The notes below the pieces were generated by a model. The model saw only the letters and a program-made list of their open reading frames with translations. It searched no databases and was not told where the DNA came from. From assembly GCF_947500995.1 (NCBI RefSeq), contig NZ_CANMUA010000007.1, forward strand, positions 186,001-250,000: a stretch of 64,000 nucleotides of DNA. Direction: 5' to 3'. The position numbers were made by a program, and so were the translations under genes. This document shows positions 54,736 through 63,132 of the stretch, in pieces. How positions within the stretch are numbered: the first letter of the stretch is position 1; each line of letters opens with the position of its first letter. The DNA is from an uncultured Serinicoccus sp. Its GTDB lineage: Bacteria; Actinomycetota; Actinomycetes; Actinomycetales; Dermatophilaceae.

Positions 54736-55445
54736 GCACCGGGCTGGCCGTGGCGCGGGACCGCACGCCCCCGTCGGTGGACGACCCGCAGGCCGCTGCG
54801 CCGTCGGTGGACGACCCGCGGGGCCGCGCGAGCGTGCCGGCCGGGTCGACCCGCACCCGGGTCTGGCTGCGCCGGGTCCGAGGGGTCCTGGCCCTCGGCT
54901 GGGTGGTCCTCGCCGCCGCCGTGCTCTGGGGCGTCGGGTCGGGGACGCTCACCTCCGTCACCGAGCTGCGCGAGCTGCTGTCGGGCCTCGGTGTCCTCGC
55001 CCCCGTCGTCTACACGCTGGTCGGGGCCGCCGAGGCGGTCTTCCCGGTGGTCCCGGGCTCGGTGACGGTCATCGCCGGACCCGTCCTCTTCGGGCCGGTC
55101 GTCGGCCTGGTCGCCGCGTACTGCGCGACCTGCCTGGGCTCGGTCGCGGTCTTCGCCCTGTCCCGGTACCTCGGTCAGGACCTGCTCACCGCACGCTTCC
55201 GGGCCGGGACCGTGCGCCGGTGGCTCGGCTGGCTGCAGCACCGCCGTTTCACCCGGTGGTTCGCGATCGGGATCGCCCTGCCGCTGGCCCCGGACGACCT
55301 GCTCTGCTGCCTGGCCGGGCTGTCCCGGATGCGGTGGCGCACCTTCGTCCTGCTCGTCCTGCTGCTCAAGCCGTGGGCGCTGGTGCTCTACACCTTCGGC
55401 GTGCTCACCGTGCTGGGCCGGTGGATCCCGGGGCTGACCGGATGA
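54732..55445 (+). CDS. DedA/VTT (SNARE-associated) family membrane protein
   Basis: 237 residues. About 45 hydrophilic residues containing a duplicated PSVDDP segment, then membrane segments: VLALGWVVLAAAVLWGVG, LAPVVYTLVGAAEAVFPVVP with GSVTVIAGPVLFGPVVGLVA, and RFTRWFAIGIALPLAPDDLL. This is the VTT domain of TVP38/DedA proteins, implicated in phospholipid or undecaprenyl-phosphate flipping. Located between two glycosyltransferases with overlapping starts and stops (GTGA, ATGA), so it may supply or flip their lipid acceptor; that is inference. Confidence 0.86.
   Translation: MSTGLAVARDRTPPSVDDPQAAAPSVDDPRGRASVPAGSTRTRVWLRRVRGVLALGWVVLAAAVLWGVGSGTLTSVTELRELLSGLGVLAPVVYTLVGAAEAVFPVVPGSVTVIAGPVLFGPVVGLVAAYCATCLGSVAVFALSRYLGQDLLTARFRAGTVRRWLGWLQHRRFTRWFAIGIALPLAPDDLLCCLAGLSRMRWRTFVLLVLLLKPWALVLYTFGVLTVLGRWIPGLTG
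54771..54819 (+). repeat. In-frame 19 bp direct repeat in the VTT gene
   Basis: CCGTCGGTGGACGACCCGC occurs at 54771-54789 and 54801-54819, 30 bp apart, duplicating PSVDDP in the N-terminal tail. Such repeats can change copy number by slippage without breaking the frame. Confidence 0.85.
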
Positions 55446-56533
55446 CGGAGGACCAGAGGGGCACGCCCGCGGCGCTCGTGGTCAACATGGCGAGCGAGAG
55501 CGACATCAGCGTGCAGGGCCACGGCGTGCACTCGGCCTACCTCGAGATGGCGCAGGCCCTGGAGCAGCGCGACGACGTCGAGGTGGTCCGGGGGGTCTAC
55601 GGCCGGCGGGTCGACTGCGACGTCTACCACCTGCACACCCTGGGCTGGGCGGTGTGGCCCAAGCTGCTGGACCCGCGGGCGGCCACGGTGGTGTCGGCCC
55701 ACGTCGTCCCCGACTCGCTCGTGGGCTCGCTGCGGTGGGCACGGGCGTGGCGACCCCTGGCCCGGTGGTACATGCGGTGGTTCTACGGTCGGGCGGACCG
55801 GGTCCTGGCCGTCTCCGAGGCCGTCGCGCGGACGCTGGAGCACGAGCTGGGCGTGCCGCCGGAGCGGGTCGAGACCCTGCCCAACACCGTCGACGCGACG
55901 ACCTTCGCCCCGGGCGCGGCCGGCCGTGCCCGGTCCCGGCGACGGCTGCGGGTCGATCCCGACGCGTTCCTCGTGCTCGGGGTCGGTCAGGTGCAGCCTC
56001 GCAAACGGGTCGACGTCTTCGTCCGGCTGGCCCAGGAGCACCCCGACGTCCAGTTCGTGTGGCTGGGCGGCATCCCGTTCGGTCGCCTCGGAGCGGAGCA
56101 CGGTGCGATGCACCACCTGATGGAGAGCGCCCCGGACAACCTGCGTTTCACCGGCACCCTGCCTCGGGAGGAGGTGACGGCATACCTCCACGCTGCCGAT
56201 GTCTTCTGCCTGCCGGCCGAGCAGGAGAACCACCCCGTGTGCGTCCTCGAGGCCGCCGCAGCGGGCCTGCCCCTCGTCGTCCGCGACCTCCGGGAGTACA
56301 ACGACACCTTCGGGGCCGACGTGCTGCGCTGCGACGAGGACGGCTTCGGCGCCGCCCTCACCTCGCTGCGCACGGACCCGGACCGGTATGCCGAGGGACG
56401 CCGGGGGGCCGCCCGGGTCGCCGCCCGCTTCGACAGCGCCGGCGCGGCCGAGCGCCTCGTCGGCATCTACCGGGAGCTCGCCGGCCCCGGTCGAGCGGCA
56501 CCGCGCGGGCCCCGCGCGCGGGGGTCCGACTGA
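55442..56533 (+). CDS. GT4 family glycosyltransferase
   Basis: 363 residues. The N-terminus ALVVNMASESDISVQGHGVH is unlike the first glycosyltransferase. YHLHTLGWAVWPKLLD, LPNTVDATTFAPGA, GVGQVQPRKRVDVFVRLAQE and PAEQENHPVCVLEAAAAGLP (donor-site glutamates) place it in GT4. The ATG overlaps the VTT stop (ATGA). Together with the first enzyme it could make a di-glycosylated lipid, each adding one sugar. Sugar and acceptor are unknown. Confidence 0.85.
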   Translation: MTEDQRGTPAALVVNMASESDISVQGHGVHSAYLEMAQALEQRDDVEVVRGVYGRRVDCDVYHLHTLGWAVWPKLLDPRAATVVSAHVVPDSLVGSLRWARAWRPLARWYMRWFYGRADRVLAVSEAVARTLEHELGVPPERVETLPNTVDATTFAPGAAGRARSRRRLRVDPDAFLVLGVGQVQPRKRVDVFVRLAQEHPDVQFVWLGGIPFGRLGAEHGAMHHLMESAPDNLRFTGTLPREEVTAYLHAADVFCLPAEQENHPVCVLEAAAAGLPLVVRDLREYNDTFGADVLRCDEDGFGAALTSLRTDPDRYAEGRRGAARVAARFDSAGAAERLVGIYRELAGPGRAAPRGPRARGSD

Positions 56534-56540
56534 GCGCGGA

Positions 56541-56569
56541 TTGCTCCAGGGCAGCGAGCCGGTTACCGT
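56541..56569 (+). promoter_or_regulatory. Promoter of the phosphate permease gene
   Basis: TTGCTC (56541-56546), 17 nt spacer, TACCGT (56564-56569). Leader of about 60 nt to GTG 56635. Confidence 0.5.
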
Positions 56570-56634
56570 CAGGTGTCTCGTGAGTGGCCTGCGGGCCTCC
56601 GTCCCCGCACCCGCGGGTGAAAGGTGTGGCCCCG

Positions 56635-58209
56635 GTGAAGCTGACGGAGTATCGCCAGATCGAGCACATCACCACCCGCGGTCCGGCCCAGCTCCGCCGG
56701 CTCGCCCTGGCCGCGGTCTTCCTCGCCGGGGTGATCGTCTTCACCCGCGCCCAGTTCGGTCACCTCGACCACGCCTGGCTGCTCATCGCCGCCGCCCTCA
56801 TCGGTGGCTACATGGCGATGAACATCGGCGCCAACGACGTGGCCAACAACGTCGGGCCGGCGGTCGGCTCGCGGGCCATGACCCTGGGCACGGCGATCGT
56901 CATCGCCGCCGTCTTCGAGGCGGCCGGCGCGATCATCGCCGGTGGCGACGTCGTCAGCACCGTCAAGAACGGCATCATCGACCCCGCCGACATCGGCGAC
57001 CCGATGGTCTTCGTGTGGGTGATGATCGGTGCCCTGCTCGGCGCGGCCATCTGGCTCAACATCGCGACCTGGCTCGGCGCCCCGGTGTCGACGACCCACT
57101 CCATCGTCGGTGGCGTCATGGGCGCGGGGATCGCCTCCTCCGGGTTCGCGATCGTCAACTGGCCGGTCATGGGCGCCATCGCCGCCAGCTGGGTCATCTC
57201 CCCCCTCGTGGGGGGCCTGCTGGCCGCCGGCCTGCTCTACGTGCTGGAGCGCAAGGTGCTGTGGCAGGTGGACCCGGTCCAGGCCGCCATCCGCTACCTG
57301 CCCTACCTCCTCGGGCTCATGGCCGCGGCCTTCACCACCTACATCGCCCTCAAGGGCGTGCAGAACGTCGTCGCCATCAGCAGCCCGGTCGCCTTCGGCC
57401 TCGGCCTGGTCGCCGGTGTGGTCACCTTCCTGCTCACCCGGCCCGGCATCGAGCGCCGGTCCTCCTCCCTGCAGCAGTCGCGGGAGGGGGTCAACACCCT
57501 GTTCACCATCCCCCTGGTCGCCGCCGCCGCGCTGCTGTCCTTCGCGCACGGCGCCAACGACGTCGCCAACGCCGTCGGCCCCCTCGCGGGCGTGGTCGAG
57601 GCCCTCACCAGCGGCGGGGTCAGCGCGGACGGCGAGGCCGGTATCCCGCTGTGGGTGCTCGTCATCGGTGCCATCGGCATCTCCCTCGGGCTCGCGCTCT
57701 TCGGCCCCCGCCTCATCCGCACCGTCGGCTCCGAGATCACCCAGCTGGACCGCTCGCGGGCCTTCTGCGTGGCCCTGAGCGCCGCCCTGACCGTCATCGT
57801 CGCCAGCCAGCTCGGGCTCCCGGTCAGCTCCACGCACGTGGCGCTCGGCGGCATCTTCGGGGTCGGCTTCCTGCGCGAGTACCTCGACCAGCGGATGGCC
57901 AAGGCCGTCGAGGACGTGCTGCACAGCCACCAGGGCGACGAGCACATCGCCGAGGTCGAGCGGATGCTCTACACCTTCGTCAACGCCGACGCCGAGACCA
58001 AGCGCGACATGCTGAGCCAGCTCAGCGACATGGGGCACGAGGCCGTCATCACCGCCGCCCAGCGGCGCAAGCTCAAGAAGGCCCTGAAGCGCCAGCAGGT
58101 GCGGCGCGAGCATCTCTTCCGGATCGTCTCGGCCTGGATCATCACGGTGCCGGCGTCGGCGGTGCTGTCCGCGCTGTTCTACTTCGCCCTGCGCGGGATG
58201 ATGGTCTGA
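56635..58209 (+). CDS. pitA: PiT family inorganic phosphate permease
   Basis: 524 residues. The duplicated PiT signature is clear: MNIGANDVANNVGPAVGSRA with LGAPVSTTHSIVGG in the first half, and FAHGANDVANAVGPLAGVVE with GLPVSSTHVALGG in the second. Large intracellular loop and final membrane helix follow. Proton-coupled phosphate (metal-phosphate) uptake. Three in-frame GTG codons (56617, 56626, 56635) precede KLTEYRQIEH; I chose 56635 because GAAAGG lies 10 nt upstream. No DUF47 partner gene is adjacent. Confidence 0.92.
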   Translation: MKLTEYRQIEHITTRGPAQLRRLALAAVFLAGVIVFTRAQFGHLDHAWLLIAAALIGGYMAMNIGANDVANNVGPAVGSRAMTLGTAIVIAAVFEAAGAIIAGGDVVSTVKNGIIDPADIGDPMVFVWVMIGALLGAAIWLNIATWLGAPVSTTHSIVGGVMGAGIASSGFAIVNWPVMGAIAASWVISPLVGGLLAAGLLYVLERKVLWQVDPVQAAIRYLPYLLGLMAAAFTTYIALKGVQNVVAISSPVAFGLGLVAGVVTFLLTRPGIERRSSSLQQSREGVNTLFTIPLVAAAALLSFAHGANDVANAVGPLAGVVEALTSGGVSADGEAGIPLWVLVIGAIGISLGLALFGPRLIRTVGSEITQLDRSRAFCVALSAALTVIVASQLGLPVSSTHVALGGIFGVGFLREYLDQRMAKAVEDVLHSHQGDEHIAEVERMLYTFVNADAETKRDMLSQLSDMGHEAVITAAQRRKLKKALKRQQVRREHLFRIVSAWIITVPASAVLSALFYFALRGMMV

Positions 58210-58249
58210 CCGACCGGGGTCGGGCCCGGCCGTCGACCCACGCCCCGCC

Positions 58250-59017
58250 TCAGGAGCGGGCGGAGAAGGGCCTGATGAGGTCCTCGTCGCCGACCAGGCG
58301 CGTGTCGTGGTCGAGCTCGTCGTGCTCCTGCACCGTCCACGCGTGCCCGGTGACCCGCGCGACGTGGCGCACCACGTCGGGGAAGGCCCACGCGTCCGCG
58401 GCGTTGCCGTCGAGGTGGACGATGCCCGTGCGCCCCGAGCCCGCCAGGCCCACCAGCGCCACCGCCGTGTCCTCCATCCAGGACGTGGCCGGGCGCCACC
58501 GCCGGCTGGCCCGGACGACACCGCCGCCGGCGTCGGCCTGGGCGGCGAGCTGGGCCACCATGTTGTTGCCGACCCCGTCGGGGTCCGCCTGCCAGCCGAT
58601 GCGGGCGACGACGGACTGCGGGTACGCCTCGCGCACCGCCACCTCGCACCGCGCCTTGTAGCTGCCGTAGTCGTCGGTCGCGGTCGGGGTGTCCGAGGGA
58701 CGGAACGGGCCGTCCGGGTCTCCCGGGGCGTCCCCGAACACCGAGACCGAGCTGGTGACGACGAAGGGCAGCTCGTGCTCCCGGGCGTGCGCCGCCAGTC
58801 GACCGGCCCAGGCCTCCGCCCCCATCCCGAGGTGGAAGATGCCGGCCGGCCGCAGCGCGGCGAGGAAGGTCTCCCCCGCGGCCACGTCGTCCGGGGGCAC
58901 GGCCGTCCGGTCCCAGCCGACGACCTCCCCGCCCAGCTCGGCCACCCGGGCCGCCACCTTGGGAGCCACCGTGCCGCGCAGGCCCGTGATGAGCCAGGTC
59001 CCGTCCATCCGTGCCAT
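58250..59017 (-). CDS. NAD-dependent epimerase/dehydratase-like (RmlD-type) protein
   Basis: 255 residues. Starts MARMDGTWLITGLRGTVAPK, a degenerate Rossmann GxxGxxG (GLRGTVA). SSVSVFGD (Ser) and YGSYKARCE (YxxxK) form the extended-SDR active site; then VVARIGWQADPDG and a C-terminal substrate domain. Resembles RmlD/sugar-nucleotide-binding annotation in actinobacteria, function unproven. ATG 59017 is 6 nt after TACGGT. The atypical glycine motif could change cofactor use. Confidence 0.8.
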   Translation of the reverse strand: MARMDGTWLITGLRGTVAPKVAARVAELGGEVVGWDRTAVPPDDVAAGETFLAALRPAGIFHLGMGAEAWAGRLAAHAREHELPFVVTSSVSVFGDAPGDPDGPFRPSDTPTATDDYGSYKARCEVAVREAYPQSVVARIGWQADPDGVGNNMVAQLAAQADAGGGVVRASRRWRPATSWMEDTAVALVGLAGSGRTGIVHLDGNAADAWAFPDVVRHVARVTGHAWTVQEHDELDHDTRLVGDEDLIRPFSARS

Positions 59018-59023
59018 GGCGGC

Positions 59024-59068
59024 ACCGTACCGGGACGGCCTGCGCCTGCGCCCGGGAGGGCATACCGT
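59024..59068. promoter_or_regulatory. Divergent leaderless promoters of epimerase-like and DUF72 genes
   Basis: Minus strand TACGGT (59029-59024), 6 nt to ATG 59017. Plus strand TACCGT (59063-59068), 6 nt to ATG 59075. The plus -10 box overlaps a GGCATACC octamer (59059-59066). Confidence 0.6.
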
Positions 59069-59074
59069 CGGCGG

Positions 59075-59908
59075 ATGGGCAGGGTGCGCGTCGGGATCTC
59101 GGGCTGGAGGTACCGCCCGTGGCGCGGGGAGTTCTACCCGCCCGGGCTGGTCCAGCGGCGCGAGCTGGAGTACGCCGCGCAGCGGTTCGCCACCATCGAG
59201 CTGAACGGCTCGTTCTACTCCCTGCAGCGACCGGAGAGCTACCGGCGGTGGGCCGAGCAGACCCCGCCCGACTTCGTCTTCGGCGTCAAGGGCAGCAGGT
59301 TCATCACGCACATGAAGCGGCTGCGGGACGTCGAGACCGGCCTGGCGAACTTCCTCGCCTCCGGCGTGCTCGCCCTCGGCCCGAAGCTGGGTCCGGTCCT
59401 GTGGCAGCTGCCGGCCCGGCACCGGTACGACCGGGAGCAGCTGAACGACTTCCTCTCCCGCCTCCCCCGGTCCACCGAGGCCGCCCTGGACCTGGCGCGG
59501 GGCCACGACGACCGGGTGGCCGACCGCACCTGGCTGCAGGTCGACGCCGACCGGCCGCTCCAGCACGTCCTGGAGGTCCGCCACCACGACTCCTTCGCCG
59601 GCAACGAGGAGTTCCTCGACCTGCTGCGCGAGCAGCAGGTCGGCGTGGTCGTCGCCGACAGCGCCGGGCTGTGGCCCTCCTACGACGCGGTGACCAGCCC
59701 GGTCGTCTACGTCCGGCTGCACGGCGACGAGGAGCTCTACGTCAGCGGCTACTCCGACGAGGCGCTGGCCACCTGGGCCGGGCGCATCGAGCGGTGGCGT
59801 GAGCAGGCCGACGTCTACGTCTACCTCGACAACGACGTCAAGGCCCACGCGCCGCACGACGCCGCGCGCCTGGCCCGCCTGCTGGGGGTGGACGTCCCCC
59901 CGCCCTGA
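59075..59908 (+). CDS. DUF72 family protein (YecE-like)
   Basis: 277 residues. Characteristic start GRVRVGISGWRYRPWRGEFY with PPG. Then FATIELNGSFYSLQRPESYR, TPPDFVFGVKGSRFITHMKR, GPVLWQLPARHRYD, LEVRHHDSF and YVRLHGDEELYVSGYSDEAL. The family has a TIM-barrel fold and unknown function. Leaderless ATG. Confidence 0.92.
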   Translation: MGRVRVGISGWRYRPWRGEFYPPGLVQRRELEYAAQRFATIELNGSFYSLQRPESYRRWAEQTPPDFVFGVKGSRFITHMKRLRDVETGLANFLASGVLALGPKLGPVLWQLPARHRYDREQLNDFLSRLPRSTEAALDLARGHDDRVADRTWLQVDADRPLQHVLEVRHHDSFAGNEEFLDLLREQQVGVVVADSAGLWPSYDAVTSPVVYVRLHGDEELYVSGYSDEALATWAGRIERWREQADVYVYLDNDVKAHAPHDAARLARLLGVDVPPP

Positions 59909-59917
59909 CACGGCGCG

Positions 59918-59923
59918 CACGAT
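59918..59923 (+). promoter_or_regulatory. Possible -10 box (CACGAT) of the YjbQ gene
   Basis: CACGAT lies 5 nt before ATG 59929 and 17 nt before ATG 59941, so it does not settle which start is used. Confidence 0.35.
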
Positions 59924-59940
59924 CGGCCATGCTGGGGCCC

Positions 59941-60345
59941 ATGCGGACCACGATGCTGAACCTGCGGACGGGGGGCGACGAGGTCGTCCTGGACCTCACC
60001 CGGCAGTGCAAGAGCTTCGTCTCGGGGCTGGGCGACGGCCTGCTCCACGTCTTCGTCCCCCACGCGACGGCCGGGCTGGCGATCATCGAGACCGGCGCGG
60101 GCTCCGACGACGACCTGCTCGCCGCCCTGGCCGACCTGCTGCCCGCCGACGACCGCTGGCGGCACCGGCACGGCACCCGCGGCCACGGACGCTCCCACGT
60201 CATGCCCGCGGTCGTCCCTCCCTACGCCACCGTCCCGGTCGACGGCGGGCGGCTCGCCCTCGGCACCTGGCAGAGCATCTGCCTCGTCGACCTCAACGTG
60301 GACAACGCCGACCGGTCGGTGCGGCTGGACTTCCTCGAGGGCTGA
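59941..60345 (+). CDS. YjbQ/UPF0047 family protein (secondary thiamine-phosphate synthase type)
   Basis: 134 residues. Motifs of the family: HVFVPHATAGLAIIETG, WRHRHGTRGHGRSHVMPAVV and VPVDGGRLALGTWQSICLVD, including the His-rich metal-like site. YjbQ proteins show weak thiamine-phosphate synthase activity in vitro; physiological role unclear. ATG 59941 fits the usual family length; ATG 59929 is an alternative four codons earlier. The next gene starts 10 bp after its stop. Confidence 0.9.
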   Translation: MRTTMLNLRTGGDEVVLDLTRQCKSFVSGLGDGLLHVFVPHATAGLAIIETGAGSDDDLLAALADLLPADDRWRHRHGTRGHGRSHVMPAVVPPYATVPVDGGRLALGTWQSICLVDLNVDNADRSVRLDFLEG

Positions 60346-60355
60346 CCCCCGCACC

Positions 60356-61702
60356 ATGAGCCCGCAGCTGCCCCGCTCCGCCGTGCTGGGGTATGCCGCC
60401 GGCAGCGTGGGCACCGGCGGCTTCAGCACCCTGCCGGGGCTGGTGCTGGCCTTCTACCTCACCGACACCCTCGCGGTGCCGGCGCTGCTGGCGACGCTGG
60501 TCGTCATCCTCCCCAAGGTCTGGGACGTGCTCATCGACCCCGCGGTGGGCGCGCGCAGCGACCGGGACGCGACCAGCCGCGCCGGCCGCACCCGGCTCAT
60601 GCTGGCCGGCGCGCTCACCCTGCCGGTGGGCTTCGTCGGCATGTTCGCCGTCCCCGACCCCCTGGGACCGGCTGCCGCCGGCCTCTGGGTGCTGGTCTTC
60701 TTCGTCCTGGCGACGACCTCGTTCTCGTGCTTCCAGGTGCCCTACATCGCCCTGCCCGCCGACCTGACCGACGCCTACCGCGAGCGCACCCGCGTCATGG
60801 CCTGGCGGATCGCCGTGCTGGCGCTGGCCATCCTGCTCGTCGGCGCCGGCGGCCCCGCCCTGCGCGACGCCGCCGGCGGGGGTCGCCCCGGCTACCTCAC
60901 CATGGCGCTGGGCATCGCGCTGCTGCTCCTCGCCGGCATGGTGACGACCGTCGTCACGACCCGGGCCCACCTGCGGCGACCCCCGGCCGCGGCAGCGGGG
61001 GACCCGGGCGGCTACCGCGCCGGGCTGGTCGCCTGGCGGGAGGTCGCGGCATACCGGGTCCTGCTGTCGGTCTTCGTCCTCCAGGCCCTCGCGACCGGGG
61101 TGATGCTAGCGGCCGCGCAGTACGTCGCGGCCTACACGCTCGGCGACCAGAGCGCCCTCACGCTGCTGTTCGCCGCGCTCGTCGCGCCCGCGCTGCTCGT
61201 CATGCCGCTGTGGACGCGGTATGCCGCCGCCCGCGGCAAGCGCGGCGCGCTCACCCTCGCGTCGGGGGTCTTCGCGGCGGCCTGCCTCGGTCTGGTCGCC
61301 ATGCTGTGGCTCCCGGGCGGGTGGACCTACGTCCTGGTGGGGGTGGCCGGGATCGCCTACGCGGGGATGCAGCTCTTCCCGCTGGCCATGCTGCCCGACG
61401 TCGTCACCGCGGCCGGTCGCGGGCGCGGCGGCGCCATGAGCGGGCTGTGGACCGCGGGCGAGACGGCCGGGCTGGCGCTCGGCCCGGTCGTGGTCCTGCT
61501 CCTGCTCGCCGCCACCGGCTTCCGCTCGAGCACGGCCGGAGAGCAGCTGGCCCAGCCGGCGGCCGCGCAGACCGCGATCGTCCTGGCCTTCTCGGTCGTC
61601 CCGGCCGCGCTCGTCGCCCTCAGCCTGCTCGTGCTCCGCCGCTACGTCGACCCCGGTGCCCCGAGCAGCGCACCCGTCCCCACCCCGGAAGGCACCGCAT
61701 GA
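60356..61702 (+). CDS. GPH-type (MelB/MFSD2-like) MFS transporter
   Basis: 448 residues with about twelve membrane helices. LTDTLAVPALLATLVVILPK, then VWDVLIDPAVGARSDRD, match the glycoside-pentoside-hexuronide:cation symporter branch, including the two conserved Asp. SCFQVPYIALPADLTDAYRE and the motif near RGRGGAMSGLWTAGE also fit. The branch includes sugar symporters and, in animals, lysophospholipid carriers. The stop overlaps the start of the PLP lyase gene (ATGA), so the two probably serve one pathway. Substrate unknown. Confidence 0.86.
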   Translation: MSPQLPRSAVLGYAAGSVGTGGFSTLPGLVLAFYLTDTLAVPALLATLVVILPKVWDVLIDPAVGARSDRDATSRAGRTRLMLAGALTLPVGFVGMFAVPDPLGPAAAGLWVLVFFVLATTSFSCFQVPYIALPADLTDAYRERTRVMAWRIAVLALAILLVGAGGPALRDAAGGGRPGYLTMALGIALLLLAGMVTTVVTTRAHLRRPPAAAAGDPGGYRAGLVAWREVAAYRVLLSVFVLQALATGVMLAAAQYVAAYTLGDQSALTLLFAALVAPALLVMPLWTRYAAARGKRGALTLASGVFAAACLGLVAMLWLPGGWTYVLVGVAGIAYAGMQLFPLAMLPDVVTAAGRGRGGAMSGLWTAGETAGLALGPVVVLLLLAATGFRSSTAGEQLAQPAAAQTAIVLAFSVVPAALVALSLLVLRRYVDPGAPSSAPVPTPEGTA

Positions 61703-63132
61703 CCGAGCACGACGAGCAGGTCCTCTCCCTCCTCGACACCTACCGCGCGCACGACGCCCCCACCCACGGCGGTCGCGTGCTGAGCTACGTCTACGACAGC
61801 GGCCTCGCCGAGCTGGACGCGCTCGCCGGTCGGGCCGCCGCCCGCGTGCAGGCGGTGAACGGTCTCGACCCGACCACGTTCCCCTCGGTCGCGCTGATGC
61901 AGGCGGACCTGCTGGCCTTCGCCCGCGAGGTGCTGCACGGCCCGCCCGGCACCAGCGGCGCGGTCACCTCCGGTGGCACCGAGAGCATCATGCTCGCCGT
62001 CCTGGCGGCCCGGGACCGGTGGCGCGAGAGCCGTCCCGGAGACGGGCGCACCCCGCGGGTCGTGGCGCCCTCGACCGCGCACGCCGCCTTCCACAAGGCC
62101 GCGCACTACCTCGGGCTGGAGATGGTGACCGTCCCGGTCGACCCGCGCACCGGCACCCTCGAGGCGGACCGCCTCGCGGACCACCTCGACGACGCCACCG
62201 CGCTCACCGTCGCCAGCGCGCCGGCATACCCCCACGGAGTCCTCGACCCGGTGGAGGAGATCGCGGCGGCGGCGGCCGGACGAGGCATCCCCTGCCACGT
62301 CGACGCCTGCGTGGGCGGGTTCGTGCTGCCCTGGTGGGAGGGGACGCCGCCGTGGGACCTCGCCGTCGCGGGCGTCACCAGCATCTCGGCCGACCTGCAC
62401 AAGTTCGGCTACGCGCCCAAGGGCGCCTCGGTGCTCCTCGTCGCCGACCCGGCGCTGGACCGGGCCCGCTACTACGCGCTCACCGACTGGCCCGGCTACC
62501 CGGTCGTCAACCCCACGGTGCTCGGCTCGCGCTCGGCGATGTCCCTCGCCGCGGCGTGGGCGGTGGTCACCCGGCTGGGGACCCAGGGGTATGCCGAGCT
62601 CACGGCCGGTCTGGTCGGCGTCACCGCCACGGTCCGACAGGTCGTCGACGGCATCCCGGGTCTGCGGGTGGTCGGCCGGCCGACCGGGCCGCTGCTGGCC
62701 GTCGGCACCGACCCCGACGTGCCGGAGCCGGAGCGGGTCGACCCGCACGCGTGGGCGCAGGCCGTGGCGGCGCGGGGCTTCGTGCTGCAGGGCCAGCCCG
62801 CCCTGACCCAGGCCGACGGGACCGTCCTGCCGCGCACGACCCACCTCACGCTCACCCCGGCGAGCGCCGGCGTGCTGGGCGAGCTGGGGGCGGCGCTGCG
62901 CGCCGGAGCCGACGACGTCCGCGGGCGGGCGCTCGGTCTCGGCGCAGCGCCGGCGGGCGCACCCGCGGAGCTGCCCGACCCGGTGGCCCTCGCGCAGGCC
63001 GCGCGGGAGAGCGGCGAGCTCGACCTGCCGGCGGTGCTGGCCCTCATCGAGGCCCTGCCCCGCGAGCAGAGCGCGCGCCTGCTCGTCGACTTCCTCGCCG
63101 CGTTCACCGCCCCGCCGGCCGGCCGGGCCTAG
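61699..63132 (+). CDS. PLP-dependent decarboxylase/sphingosine-1-phosphate-lyase-like enzyme
   Basis: 477 residues. Fold-type I group II decarboxylase features: AVTSGGTESIMLAVLAARDR (cofactor phosphate), STAHAAFHKAAHYLGLEMV (His stacking on PLP), VASAPAYPHGVLDPVEEIAA, PCHVDACVGGFVLPWWEG (Asp) and SISADLHKFGYAPKGASVLL (Schiff-base Lys). The order AYPHG, DACVGGF, DLHKFGYAPKG is that of sphingosine-1-phosphate lyase, which cleaves phosphorylated long-chain bases. A C-terminal ~70-residue extension is longer than usual. Translation coupled to the GPH transporter. It could instead act on an amino acid. Confidence 0.82.
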   Translation: MTEHDEQVLSLLDTYRAHDAPTHGGRVLSYVYDSGLAELDALAGRAAARVQAVNGLDPTTFPSVALMQADLLAFAREVLHGPPGTSGAVTSGGTESIMLAVLAARDRWRESRPGDGRTPRVVAPSTAHAAFHKAAHYLGLEMVTVPVDPRTGTLEADRLADHLDDATALTVASAPAYPHGVLDPVEEIAAAAAGRGIPCHVDACVGGFVLPWWEGTPPWDLAVAGVTSISADLHKFGYAPKGASVLLVADPALDRARYYALTDWPGYPVVNPTVLGSRSAMSLAAAWAVVTRLGTQGYAELTAGLVGVTATVRQVVDGIPGLRVVGRPTGPLLAVGTDPDVPEPERVDPHAWAQAVAARGFVLQGQPALTQADGTVLPRTTHLTLTPASAGVLGELGAALRAGADDVRGRALGLGAAPAGAPAELPDPVALAQAARESGELDLPAVLALIEALPREQSARLLVDFLAAFTAPPAGRA

